DNA from: Rhodoferax sp.
GTDB taxonomy: Bacteria > Pseudomonadota > Gammaproteobacteria > Burkholderiales > Burkholderiaceae
Reading direction: 5' to 3'
Length of the DNA: 9,336 nucleotides
Assembly (NCBI GenBank): GCA_028292075.1
Contig: JAQGNA010000351.1
Coordinates: 1 to 9,336 of the forward strand
Shown: positions 1 to 6,295 of the stretch, piece by piece
Layout of the letters: each line of letters starts with the position of its first letter
How positions within the stretch are numbered: the stretch's first letter is position 1
Notes under the pieces: model-generated
Databases searched by the model: none
What the model saw: the letters and a program-made list of their open reading frames with translations, nothing else
Told to the model about the DNA's origin: nothing
Made by a program: the position numbers and the translations under genes

Positions 1-64
1 GGTGTTTTCAAAACTTGATTTCATGCGTGCGACTCGGGCTGGCAAGGGAAATTTGGCGGTTCAC

Positions 65-99
65 TCCCTCCCCTGCCGGGTGAGGGTCGGGGTGGGGGC
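65..99 (+). repeat. GC-rich intergenic repeat, copy A
   Basis: This segment matches the reverse complement of 141-175 at about 28 of 35 positions, aligned by eye without gaps. It contains the blocks CCCCTGCCGGG, GAGGG, TCGGGG and TGGGGGC. Together with copy B it forms a long imperfect inverted repeat with a 41-base central segment, so a transcript reading through could fold into a large hairpin. CCCTC/GGGAG-rich repeats of this kind are familiar between genes in Burkholderiales, but I cannot confirm the family without a search. Confidence 0.55.
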
Positions 100-140
100 A
101 GGCTGTTGTTGCACCGATGACAGGCGCCATGGAGCACCGC

Positions 141-175
141 GCCCCCATCCCGGCCTTCCCCCGGAGGGGGAAGGA
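141..175 (-). repeat. GC-rich intergenic repeat, copy B, with perfect hairpin
   Basis: This is the inverted partner of 65-99. Within it, CCTTCCCCC (154-162) and GGGGGAAGG (166-174) form a perfect 9-bp stem with a 3-base loop. It lies 21 bases beyond the stop codon of the minus-strand sugar-binding protein gene. No T-run follows on the minus strand, so it does not look like a classical intrinsic terminator. An RNA-stabilising or partial-attenuation hairpin between a binding-protein gene and its permease genes is the more natural reading, as inference. Confidence 0.6.
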
Positions 176-195
176 GGAAGGCAGGCGTCAGGGCC

Positions 196-1446
196 TTACT
201 TGGTCGCGGCGGCGGCGGCGATCTTCTTCATCGCGTCGGCCACGGTGACCTTGTCGTCGTTCCAGAACTGGCTGACCGCGTCCTTGATGGCACCTTCTGC
301 CGCGGGGCTGACGGCCATGCTGTGGGCGATGGATGGCACCAGGCCGCCGCTCTTGGCGGTGTCGACGAAGTCCTTGGCCGAGGCCTTGGCGCAGTCGTCG
401 AACTTGGCCATGTCCATGTTCAGCCGCACCGGGATCGAGCCCTTGTTGAGGTTGAAGGTTTCCTGGAATGCCGGGCTCATGATGGCCACGGCCAGGTCGT
501 TCTGCGCCTTCTGCGCGTCGGCCGACTTGAGCTTGAACATGGCGAACGAGTCGATGTTGAAGGTGAACGCGTTGGCGGTGCCGGGCGCCGCGGCGCACAG
601 GAAGTCCTTGCCCGGCACCTTGCCGGCGGCAATGAACTCGCCCTTGGCCCAGTCGCCCATGAACTGGAAGCCGGCCTTGCCCTGCATCACCATGGCGGTG
701 GTCAGGTTCCAGTCGCGGCCGCTCGAGGCCGGGTCGGTGTAGCCCTTGATGCGGCGGAAGGTTTCCAGCGACTTCTTCATGGTGTCGCTGTTGATGGCCT
801 TGGTGTCGAGCTTGACCAGCGCGTCGCTGTAGAACTTGGCGCCGCCGATGCCCAGCACCACCGATTCGAAGGTGGTGAAGTCCTGCCAATTCTGGCCGCC
901 GTGGGCCACCGCGATCAGGCCGGCGGCCTTGATCTTGTCGGCCGCGGCGAAGAACTCGTCGTAGGTCTTGGGCATGCCGGCCACGCCGGCCTTCTTCAGC
1001 ACATCGGGGTTGGCCCAGATCCAGTTCACACGGTGCACGTTGACCGGCACCGCCACGTAGTTGCCCTTGTACTTCATGGCATCGGCCACGACCTTGGGCA
1101 GCAGGCTGTCCCACTTCTCGGCGGTGGCCACGGTGTTGAGGTTGGCCAGCACGCCTTCGCTCGCCCATTCCTGGATGGCCGGCCCCTTGATCTGCGCGGC
1201 GGCCGGCGGGTTGCCGGACACGACACGGCTCTTCAGCACCGTGGCGGCGGCGTCGCCACCACCACCGGCCACCGCGAAATCTTTCCAGACGTGGCCCTTG
1301 CCCTGCATGATCTTCTTGAGTTCGGCGGCCGACTTGGCTTCGCCGCCCGAGGTCCAGTAGTGCAGGACTTCAACTTCACCGGCGTGCGCAGCGGCTGCGG
1401 ACAGCACGAGGGCCACCAAAGCGGCCGATTTTGAAAGCTTCAACAT
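196..1446 (-). CDS. gtsA: Glucose/mannose-type ABC transporter substrate-binding protein (GtsA-like)
   Basis: This 416-residue periplasmic protein should capture a sugar, probably glucose or mannose, and deliver it to a GtsBC-type permease. Residues 1-22 form a signal peptide: K3 and K6, a hydrophobic core from about 8 to 20, and a likely cut after AHA before GEVEVLHYW. The mature start HYWTSGGEAKSA, the block WKDFAVAGGGGDAA (54-67) and the segment SGNPPAAAQIKGPAIQEW (77-94) are typical of family 1 extracellular solute-binding proteins of the Pseudomonas GtsA type. Cys284 and Cys352 may form a disulfide. The ATG at 1444-1446 is preceded by a good AGGAG (plus-strand 1452-1456) with a 5-base gap. 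No frameshift is visible and the length is normal. The partner permease and ATPase genes are not in the window and should follow to the left. The exact sugar is inferred from remembered family resemblance; another monosaccharide is possible. Confidence 0.88.
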   Translation of the reverse strand: MLKLSKSAALVALVLSAAAAHAGEVEVLHYWTSGGEAKSAAELKKIMQGKGHVWKDFAVAGGGGDAAATVLKSRVVSGNPPAAAQIKGPAIQEWASEGVLANLNTVATAEKWDSLLPKVVADAMKYKGNYVAVPVNVHRVNWIWANPDVLKKAGVAGMPKTYDEFFAAADKIKAAGLIAVAHGGQNWQDFTTFESVVLGIGGAKFYSDALVKLDTKAINSDTMKKSLETFRRIKGYTDPASSGRDWNLTTAMVMQGKAGFQFMGDWAKGEFIAAGKVPGKDFLCAAAPGTANAFTFNIDSFAMFKLKSADAQKAQNDLAVAIMSPAFQETFNLNKGSIPVRLNMDMAKFDDCAKASAKDFVDTAKSGGLVPSIAHSMAVSPAAEGAIKDAVSQFWNDDKVTVADAMKKIAAAAATK

Positions 1447-1451
1447 CTTGT

Positions 1452-1456
1452 CTCCT
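1452..1456 (-). promoter_or_regulatory. Ribosome binding site of the gtsA-like gene
   Basis: The minus strand reads AGGAG followed by ACAAG and then the ATG at 1446. This is a near-ideal Shine-Dalgarno with 5-base spacing, and it fixes the start of the signal peptide. Confidence 0.8.
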
Positions 1457-1529
1457 GGGATTCGCCGGGCTCGCGGCAGGCCGCGCGGCAGGGGGTTTGG
1501 ATCGGTTGCGACACCTCGTCGCGGTCGGG

Positions 1530-1561
1530 ATTGTAATTTTTCATTAATTAATTTCGCGCAA
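1530..1561 (-). promoter_or_regulatory. Tentative promoter region for the gtsA-like gene
   Basis: This is a distinctly AT-rich island in otherwise GC-rich DNA. The minus strand has TACAAT (plus-strand 1530-1535), which resembles a sigma-70 -10 box, and TTGCGC (plus-strand 1556-1561) as a possible -35. The 20-base spacing between them is too long for a strong promoter, so the site may need an activator or the -35 may be misassigned. The position, about 85 bases before the start codon, is reasonable. Confidence 0.3.
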
Positions 1562-1599
1562 CATCAGTGCTTTCCCTTGAAAACACCAGAATTGTTGTG

Positions 1600-1625
1600 T
1601 TACATGCTATGTAATGCATAGCATG
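1600..1625. promoter_or_regulatory. Nested palindromes, candidate operator
   Basis: Two overlapping perfect inverted repeats lie here. TTACAT (1600-1605) pairs with ATGTAA (1609-1614) across 3 bases, and CATGCTATG (1603-1611) pairs with CATAGCATG (1617-1625) across 5 bases. Neither has a following T-run on the minus strand, which argues against a terminator for the YchJ gene ending at 1665. The site is upstream of the AT-rich island that probably holds the promoter of the sugar-binding protein gene. It is best read as a binding site for a dimeric regulator; I cannot name the regulator. Confidence 0.45.
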
Positions 1626-1664
1626 AGAACCTTAACGGACGGCCGATCGGCGGGTTTCTCGGCT

Positions 1665-2087
1665 TCAGGTGCCGAGTTGGTCGCCGTCCAGGTAGAACCA
1701 CCGTCCGCCCTCGCGCACGAAGCGACTGCGCTCGTGCAGCCGCACCGCACGGCCACCCGGTTCACGCTGACGGGCGACGAATTCGACCTCTGCGTTGCGT
1801 TCGTCGACTTGCCGATGCGACCGCACCGTCAGCCCCAGCCATTTCACGCCGGGCGCGAAAGCAATGTGGTCGGGCCGGTGCGCGGGGTGCCAGGTGGCCA
1901 GCAGGTATTCGTCCGCTTCACGCACGAAGGCGCTGTAACGCGAACGCATGAGTGACTCGGCGTCGGGCGCGGGCTGGCCGGCAAAGTCGTCCAGGTAGCG
2001 TCCGCAGCAGTCGGCATGGGCCAGCGGCTTTTGGCCGCGGCCAAGGCGGCCGCACGGGCAGGCGGCGGCAGAGGGAAATGAGGGCAT
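1665..2087 (-). CDS. ychJ: YchJ family protein (UPF0225) with SEC-C-type cysteine motif
   Basis: This is a 140-residue cytoplasmic protein. Near the N terminus Cys10-Pro-Cys12-Gly and Cys27-Cys28-Gly give the CxC...CC pattern of a SEC-C-like zinc-binding motif. The segment ESLMRSRYSAFVREADEYLL (44-63) followed by TWHPAHRP is the hallmark of the YchJ family. The C-terminal part, with VEFVAR, HERSRFVREGGRWFYLDG, matches the NTF2-like fold known for these proteins. E. coli YchJ has a second SEC-C motif at its C terminus; this protein ends at GDQLGT without one, as many family members do. The biological role of the family is not well established. The gene is divergent from the acyltransferase gene (89-base gap). 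No strong Shine-Dalgarno precedes the ATG at 2085-2087, so the start is probable rather than certain. Confidence 0.88.
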   Translation of the reverse strand: MPSFPSAAACPCGRLGRGQKPLAHADCCGRYLDDFAGQPAPDAESLMRSRYSAFVREADEYLLATWHPAHRPDHIAFAPGVKWLGLTVRSHRQVDERNAEVEFVARQREPGGRAVRLHERSRFVREGGRWFYLDGDQLGT

Positions 2088-2111
2088 CGGAGGGTCGTGG
2101 GGTGGCGGACA

Positions 2112-2128
2112 CCGATTGTAGAAATCGG
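2112..2128. promoter_or_regulatory. Short inverted repeat in a divergent intergenic region
   Basis: CCGATT (2112-2117) and AATCGG (2123-2128) form a perfect 6-bp inverted repeat with a 5-base spacer. It sits in the 89-base gap between the divergent YchJ gene and the acyltransferase gene. The minus strand also reads TACAAT at 2115-2120, a possible -10 box for the YchJ gene, but no good -35 accompanies it. This may be an operator or chance. Confidence 0.25.
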
Positions 2129-2176
2129 CCGGCTCCGCCTCCGCGAGCCGCTCGACCGGGCCCGTATCATCCGGCC

Positions 2177-2803
2177 ATGCTTGCCAAGTTCATGAGTTTC
2201 TTTCTGCTCGGCCTGGTGCGGTTGCTGACCGGTGCCCAGGCACGCTGGTACGGTTGCCCGCCGAAGGCCGAGCAGCGCATCTATTTCGCCAACCACCAGA
2301 GCCACGCCGATCTCGTCATGATCTGGGCCGCCCTGCCGCGCGAGTTGCGCAGCATCACCCGCCCCATCGCCGCCAAGGACTACTGGACCACCAGCCCCTT
2401 CCGTCTGTGGCTGACCACCAAGGTGTTCAACGCCATCTACGTGGACCGCAGCCGCACCAAGGACGCCGAGGGCGTGGAGCAGGACCCGCTCGAACCCCTG
2501 GTGGATGCGCTGCACAGCGGCGACTCCATCATCATCTTCCCTGAAGGCACGCGCGGGCATGCGGCCGAACCGCAGCCGTTCAAGTCGGGGTTGTACAGCC
2601 TGGCGATGAAATTTCCCAACGTGGTGCTGGTGCCGGCCTGGATCAACAACGTGCAGCGCGTCATGCCCAAGGGCGAGGTGATTCCGGTGCCGGTGCTGTG
2701 CTCCGTGACCTTCGGCGCCCCCCTGCAAGTGGGCGCCGACGAAGAACGCCGCGCCTTCCTCGACCGCGCTCGCAACGCCGTCATCGCCCTGCGAGAAGTC
2801 TGA
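2177..2803 (+). CDS. PlsC-family 1-acyl-sn-glycerol-3-phosphate (lysophospholipid) acyltransferase
   Basis: This 208-residue membrane-associated enzyme should transfer an acyl chain to a lysophospholipid, probably lysophosphatidate, at the inner membrane. The diagnostic motifs are in order: NHQSHAD with the catalytic H40 and D45 (HX4D), the basic TRPIAAKDYW region (61-70), FPEGTR at 121-126 for glycerol-phosphate binding, and VPAWI at 152-156. One hydrophobic stretch lies at about 5-20. It is shorter than E. coli PlsC (about 245 residues) and may be an accessory acyltransferase. The ATG at 2177 gives a sensible N terminus but has no Shine-Dalgarno. A TATCAT box ends 7 bases before it, so a very short or absent leader is possible. 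The stop overlaps the ATG of a micro-ORF in TGATG, and the CdsA-like gene follows, suggesting a small phospholipid operon. The family call is firm; the precise substrate is not. Confidence 0.88.
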   Translation: MLAKFMSFFLLGLVRLLTGAQARWYGCPPKAEQRIYFANHQSHADLVMIWAALPRELRSITRPIAAKDYWTTSPFRLWLTTKVFNAIYVDRSRTKDAEGVEQDPLEPLVDALHSGDSIIIFPEGTRGHAAEPQPFKSGLYSLAMKFPNVVLVPAWINNVQRVMPKGEVIPVPVLCSVTFGAPLQVGADEERRAFLDRARNAVIALREV

Positions 2804-2880
2804 TGAAAGCCCCCATGCGCACCGCTGCCCCCCGAACGCCATCGTCACTGCCAGAGGGCGGCCGGGCGGCACTGACATGA
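2803..2880 (+). CDS. Coupled 25-codon micro-ORF between acyltransferase and CdsA-like genes
   Basis: The ATG overlaps the acyltransferase stop (TGATG, 2801-2805). The stop overlaps the start of the next gene (ATGA, 2877-2880). The encoded 25 residues begin [15 protein letters not shown] and end GGRAALT, with no membrane segment or known motif. GAGAAG at 2792-2797 could serve as a weak ribosome binding site. About 16 of 24 third codon positions are G or C, lower than I see in neighbouring genes, so it may not be a real protein. It could act as a translational bridge, because the CdsA-like gene has no good Shine-Dalgarno of its own. It could also be the scar of a lost gene. Confidence 0.35.
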   Translation: MKAPMRTAAPRTPSSLPEGGRAALT

Positions 2881-3866
2881 ACCGTTTCCTGCGCGGCCTG
2901 AGCGGCACGGAACAGGTGGCCGCCCTGTTCATCTTCGTCTTCGGCGTGCTGGTGCTGGTTTCGGCCACGCTGTTCATCGTGTCGCTGCGCGAGCGCGCCG
3001 ACGATGCGCGCGGCGAGGCCCGCAAGCTGGAGCTGGCCGACTACACGCGGCTTTCGCGAACCACCTGGTACATGGTGGTGATCTTCTGGATCGGCTGGGC
3101 ACTCGGCGAGCGCGCCGCCACGGTGCTGTTCGGGCTGGTGGCGTTCCTGGCGCTGCGCGAATTCATCACGCTCTCGCCCACCCACCGTGGCGACCATCGC
3201 AGCCTGATCCTGGCGTTCTTCGTGGTGCTGCCGGTCCAGTTCTGGCTGGTGGGCACCGAACGCTTCGACCTGTTCACGGTGTTCATCCCGGTCTACGTGT
3301 TCCTGGCCATTCCGGTGGTGAGCGCGCTGGCCGACGACCCGCACCGCTTCCTGGAGCGCAACGCCAAGCTGCAGTGGGGCATCATGGTCTGCGTGTACGG
3401 CATGAGCCATGTGCCGGCGCTGCTGCTGCTCGACTTTCCCGGTTACCGCGACAAGAGCGCCTTTCTGGTGTTCTTCCTGGTGCTCGTGGTGCAGACCTGC
3501 ATGCTGGTGCAGCATCTGGCCTGGCGCAAGCTGCGCCGGCCGCCGCAGGCGCCGCACATCAGCCAAAGCTTCAACTGGCTGAGCTGGCTCATCGGCGTGG
3601 TGGCGGGCAGCCTGCTGGGCGGCCTGCTGTCGGCCATCACGCCCTTCAAGCCGGGCCATGCGGTGGTGATGGCGCTGATCGCCTGCGTCTCGGGCTCGCT
3701 CGGCCATCTGGTCATGAAGGCGCTCAAGCGCGACCGCGGCATCACCAACTGGGGACTTCAGGGAAAATCGGTCACCGGCGCGACCGGCCTGCTCGACCGG
3801 GTCGACGCCCTGTGCTTCGCGGCACCGATCTTCTTTCACTCGGTGCGGTGGTTCTTCCACCTGTAG
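2877..3866 (+). CDS. CdsA/YnbB-family membrane protein with degenerate catalytic motif
   Basis: This 329-residue polytopic membrane protein has about eight hydrophobic segments, for example 14-36, 64-95, 109-125, 131-151, 166-186, 195-214, 235-254 and 261-277. Overall layout and the C-terminal block [16 protein letters not shown] (305-320) place it in the phosphatidate cytidylyltransferase family, which makes CDP-diacylglycerol from phosphatidate and CTP. It most resembles the YnbB-type paralogues found beside acyltransferases. However, key polar positions of the family are changed. The GD preceding the signature is GH (H277), the KD is TN (290-291), the HGG is ATG (302-304) with three extra residues before it, and no acidic residue is present in 195-215 where the family has an Asp. 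Only KR (284-285) and LDRVD remain. It is either catalytically inactive or does something else. The ATG overlaps the micro-ORF stop; AGAGGG lies about 20 bases upstream, too far for a good ribosome site. Confidence 0.8.
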   Translation: MNRFLRGLSGTEQVAALFIFVFGVLVLVSATLFIVSLRERADDARGEARKLELADYTRLSRTTWYMVVIFWIGWALGERAATVLFGLVAFLALREFITLSPTHRGDHRSLILAFFVVLPVQFWLVGTERFDLFTVFIPVYVFLAIPVVSALADDPHRFLERNAKLQWGIMVCVYGMSHVPALLLLDFPGYRDKSAFLVFFLVLVVQTCMLVQHLAWRKLRRPPQAPHISQSFNWLSWLIGVVAGSLLGGLLSAITPFKPGHAVVMALIACVSGSLGHLVMKALKRDRGITNWGLQGKSVTGATGLLDRVDALCFAAPIFFHSVRWFFHL

Positions 3867-3874
3867 TCAACAGC

Positions 3875-3879
3875 AAGGA
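3875..3879 (+). promoter_or_regulatory. Ribosome binding site of ruvC
   Basis: AAGGA lies four bases before the ATG at 3884, in the 17-base gap after the CdsA-like gene. It selects this start, which puts the catalytic Asp at residue 7 as in other RuvC proteins. Confidence 0.75.
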
Positions 3880-3883
3880 ACCC

Positions 3884-4432
3884 ATGCGACTCCTCGGCAT
3901 CGACCCCGGCCTGCAGACCACCGGCTTCGGCGTGATCGACGTGGACGGCTCGGCGCTCACCTACGTGGCCAGCGGCACCATCAAGACCACGCACCTGGAC
4001 CTGGGCGAACTGCCGGCCCGCCTGAAGGTGCTGTACGACGGCATCCGCGAAGTGACGGCGCGCTACGAGCCGGACGCGGCTTCGGTCGAGATCATCTTCG
4101 TGAACGTGAATCCGCAGTCCACGCTGCTGCTCGGACAGGCGCGCGGGGCCTGCATCACGGCGCTGGTGTCGAACGACCTGCCGGTGTCGGAATACACGGC
4201 GCTACAGATGAAGAAGGCCATCGTCGGCCACGGCCGGGCCGACAAGTCGCAGGTGCAGGAAATGGTGAAGCGGTTGCTGCGCCTGCCAGTGCTGCCGGGC
4301 AAGGACGCGGCCGACGCGCTGGGCATGGCCATCACGCATGCGCACGTGGGCCAGGCCATGGCCCGGCTGGCGCAGGCCACGCCTCTGGCGCGCAAGACCA
4401 GCGGCATGTACCGCGACGGCCGCACGCACTGA
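3884..4432 (+). CDS. ruvC: Crossover junction endodeoxyribonuclease RuvC
   Basis: RuvC is the Holliday-junction resolvase that cuts four-way DNA junctions symmetrically as part of the RuvABC complex in recombination repair. The 182-residue protein has the four acidic catalytic residues: D7 in [13 protein letters not shown]69 in [11 protein letters not shown], and D141 and D144 in [12 protein letters not shown]. The conserved [17 protein letters not shown] (74-90) and [13 protein letters not shown] (116-128) are intact. Length is close to E. coli RuvC (173). The gene starts 17 bases after the CdsA-like gene and is probably cotranscribed with it, though it has its own ribosome site. ruvA and ruvB do not follow; a chemoreceptor gene converges from the other strand. 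Confidence 0.97.
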   Translation: MRLLGIDPGLQTTGFGVIDVDGSALTYVASGTIKTTHLDLGELPARLKVLYDGIREVTARYEPDAASVEIIFVNVNPQSTLLLGQARGACITALVSNDLPVSEYTALQMKKAIVGHGRADKSQVQEMVKRLLRLPVLPGKDAADALGMAITHAHVGQAMARLAQATPLARKTSGMYRDGRTH

Positions 4433-4514
4433 GGCGTGACAGCACGCACCGTGCATTCCGATGCGGCAGCTTCCGTCCTGCCTACCCGCCTTCCCGCTTT
4501 AACGCTTTAACGCT
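4433..4514. other. Convergent intergenic region between ruvC and the chemoreceptor gene
   Basis: These 82 bases separate two convergent genes. I looked for a bidirectional terminator and found only weak hairpins: GCACG (4442-4446) with CGTGC (4450-4454), and GGCAG (4465-4469) with CTGCC (4478-4482). Neither is followed by a T-run. The right end is an 8-base tandem repeat, listed separately. Confidence 0.5.
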
Positions 4515-4518
4515 CTAA
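4495..4518. repeat. Octamer tandem repeat overlapping the chemoreceptor stop codon
   Basis: CGCTTTAA occurs twice (4495-4502, 4503-4510), followed by a one-base variant CGCTCTAA (4511-4518). The minus-strand stop codon of the chemoreceptor gene (TAG, 4515-4517) lies inside the third unit. Confidence 0.85.
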
Positions 4519-6149
4519 CGCGCCTGCAGACGCAAGGCCGGCGCACCCGGTTCTCTGCGCGCCGTTGCCAACACCGCCGAAGCGCCGCCCGGCCGGTTCA
4601 GCTTGAACAGGCTCACCGCCCGCGACAGTTGCACGGCCTGGTCGGCCAGCGATGCCGAAGCGGCGGCCGACTGCTCGACCAGCGCCGCGTTCTGCTGGGT
4701 CATCTGGTCGAGTTGCTGCACCGACACGCTGATCTCGCCGATGCCCCGCCCCTGTTCGGTGGCCGACGACGCGATCTCGCTGATGATGCCGGTCACCTGG
4801 CGCACGCTCTTCACGATCTCGTCCATGGTCTGGCCGGCGTCGCTCACCAGGCGCGCGCCGCCCTGCACCCGGTCCACCGAGGCGCCGATCAAATCGCGGA
4901 TTTCCTTGGCCGCCTGGGCCGAGCGTTGCGCAAGGCCACGCACTTCACTGGCCACCACCGCGAAACCACGGCCCTGCTCGCCGGCGCGGGCCGCCTCGAC
5001 GGCGGCGTTCAGCGCCAGGATGTTGGTCTGGAACGCGATACCGTCGATCACGCCGATGATGTCGGCGATCTTCTTCGAGCTGGTGTTGATCTCGTCCATG
5101 GTGCGCACCACCTGCGAGACCACGCTGCCGCCGCGCTCGGCCACTTCGGCCGCCGTCGAGGCGAATGCATTGGCCTGGCGCGACGCGCTGCCGCTCTTCT
5201 CGGCGATGTCCATCAAGTCGGCCATCGATGACGCGGCCTGCTGCAGGTTGTTGGCGGTCTGCTCGGTGCGTTCGCTCAAATCCTGGTTGCCACTGGCGAT
5301 CTCGCTGCTGGCGAGCGAAATGCTTTCGCCGGCGCTTTGCACTTCGCGCACCAGCCCGCGCAGCGACTCCTGCATGCGGGCCATTGACTGCACCAGCTGG
5401 CCGACCTCGTCCTGCGCGCTGGTGTCCACGTCCACCGACAGGTCGCCCTGGGCGATGCGGTCGGCCAGCGCACCGGCGCGTGCCAGCGAGCGCGAGATGG
5501 CCCGAACGCTGAACAGCGTGATCGGAATGACCACGGCCAGCGACACGGCCACGATGGCGGCCAACCACCCGGCCAGCATGGCGGTGCGGTCTTCAAGCCC
5601 CTGCTGCGACGCCTGCATCGCGCTGCGTGACGCGGCCACCAATTCGGACAGCGTCTTGTCGGCGTTCTCCATGTGCGTCCTGACGCGGTCGGCATAGGCA
5701 CCGGCCACGGCGCCGTCGATCTGCGCGCGCTCGATCTGCTCCAGCACCGGCGCGATGCCGTCCTGGTATTGCTTCAGCAGCGCGATGGTGGTGTCCACCC
5801 CCTTTACATAGGCCGGATCGTCCGCCTGGGCCTTGCGCAAACCGGCCAGGCCGGTGCGCAGCGCAGCGACCGACTTCGCCCAGGATTCACGCAGCGCCGC
5901 CACTTCCACCGCGTTGTTGGCGCTGATGATGATGTCCTTCTCGATGCGCCGCACCTGGCCGAGGGTGGTGCGCAGGTCGCCCACGTCGGTGAGCACCGGA
6001 ACGCGCACCGTGAGCAGCTCTCTCATGGTGCCGCGGGTGTGGTCGAGCGCCAGGTAGCCGGTGGCGCCAATCACCACAAGGGCGAGCAGCGAGAACACCA
6101 TGCTGAAGTAGAGCCGGGCGCGAATGGAGAGGCGGGACAGGAACGGCAT
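4515..6149 (-). CDS. Methyl-accepting chemotaxis protein, four-helix-bundle ligand domain
   Basis: This 544-residue inner-membrane chemoreceptor senses a periplasmic signal and controls CheA through CheW. A first membrane segment lies at about 13-35, a helical periplasmic domain at 36-189 of the 4HB_MCP type, a second membrane segment at about 190-213, and a HAMP domain at about 214-266 ([20 protein letters not shown]). The cytoplasmic signalling bundle has its conserved tip at 368-405 ([20 protein letters not shown], then [17 protein letters not shown]). There is no C-terminal NWETF-like pentapeptide for CheR tethering; the tail is short and Ala/Arg-rich. The ligand cannot be read from sequence. 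It sits directly downstream of an amino-acid transporter cassette on the same strand, which hints at an amino-acid ligand. A sigma-28 promoter at 6213-6239 indicates expression with the flagellar regulon. The Shine-Dalgarno (TTGGAA) is weak. Confidence 0.95.
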   Translation of the reverse strand: MPFLSRLSIRARLYFSMVFSLLALVVIGATGYLALDHTRGTMRELLTVRVPVLTDVGDLRTTLGQVRRIEKDIIISANNAVEVAALRESWAKSVAALRTGLAGLRKAQADDPAYVKGVDTTIALLKQYQDGIAPVLEQIERAQIDGAVAGAYADRVRTHMENADKTLSELVAASRSAMQASQQGLEDRTAMLAGWLAAIVAVSLAVVIPITLFSVRAISRSLARAGALADRIAQGDLSVDVDTSAQDEVGQLVQSMARMQESLRGLVREVQSAGESISLASSEIASGNQDLSERTEQTANNLQQAASSMADLMDIAEKSGSASRQANAFASTAAEVAERGGSVVSQVVRTMDEINTSSKKIADIIGVIDGIAFQTNILALNAAVEAARAGEQGRGFAVVASEVRGLAQRSAQAAKEIRDLIGASVDRVQGGARLVSDAGQTMDEIVKSVRQVTGIISEIASSATEQGRGIGEISVSVQQLDQMTQQNAALVEQSAAASASLADQAVQLSRAVSLFKLNRPGGASAVLATARREPGAPALRLQAR

Positions 6150-6212
6150 CGTGATTCCAAGAAGAAGTAACAGTTTGAAAGTCTAAGCAACTTCCATTCC
6201 CCTGCTCCTTGC

Positions 6213-6239
6213 TTATCGGCACGGATTCCACATTCCGTA
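6213..6239 (-). promoter_or_regulatory. Sigma-28 (FliA) promoter of the chemoreceptor gene
   Basis: On the minus strand the box GCCGATAA (plus-strand 6213-6220) matches the sigma-28 -10 consensus at all eight positions. Eleven bases upstream is TACGGAAT (plus-strand 6232-6239), which matches the -35 consensus TAAAGTTT at four of eight positions. Spacing is exactly the consensus. Transcription would begin about 55-60 bases before the ATG at 6149. This is a typical arrangement for late flagellar and chemotaxis genes. Confidence 0.75.
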
Positions 6240-6295
6240 CAGATAAAAGCGAAACTGACGCTGTATTTGCGCGGCTTATGCGCAGAGCCCTGTGG

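Larger units (their letters stand above)
1..195. other. Intergenic region downstream of the gtsA-like gene
   Basis: No gene can be supported here. The stretch follows the stop codon of the minus-strand sugar-binding protein gene and is dominated by two inverted copies of a GC-rich repeat (65-99 and 141-175), listed separately. In ABC sugar cassettes of this type the permease genes usually come next, so they are expected just left of position 1. A minus-strand ATG exists at 22-24 and its frame stays open to the window edge (MKSSFENT), but it has no convincing Shine-Dalgarno sequence and the residues do not look like a GtsB start, so I do not call it. Confidence 0.6.

Noticed and set aside
322..1434. 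A 370-codon plus-strand open frame opposite the gtsA-like gene
   Set aside because: It mirrors the real gene, with His/Gly/Val-rich composition and no motif.
1..1587. An 11-base inverted match between 1-11 (GGTGTTTTCAA) and 1577-1587, flanking the gtsA-like gene
   Set aside because: About twenty 11-base matches are expected by chance in a window of this length on two strands, so it is not evidence of a transposon end or operator pair.
2781..3860. A 359-codon minus-strand open frame opposite the CdsA-like gene
   Set aside because: It is full of His, Gln and Arg from antisense reading of membrane-segment codons; the plus-strand protein has family resemblance.
4603..5697. A 364-codon plus-strand open frame opposite the chemoreceptor gene
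   Set aside because: The Ser/Thr/Ala-rich product is the typical antisense of a chemoreceptor signalling domain.
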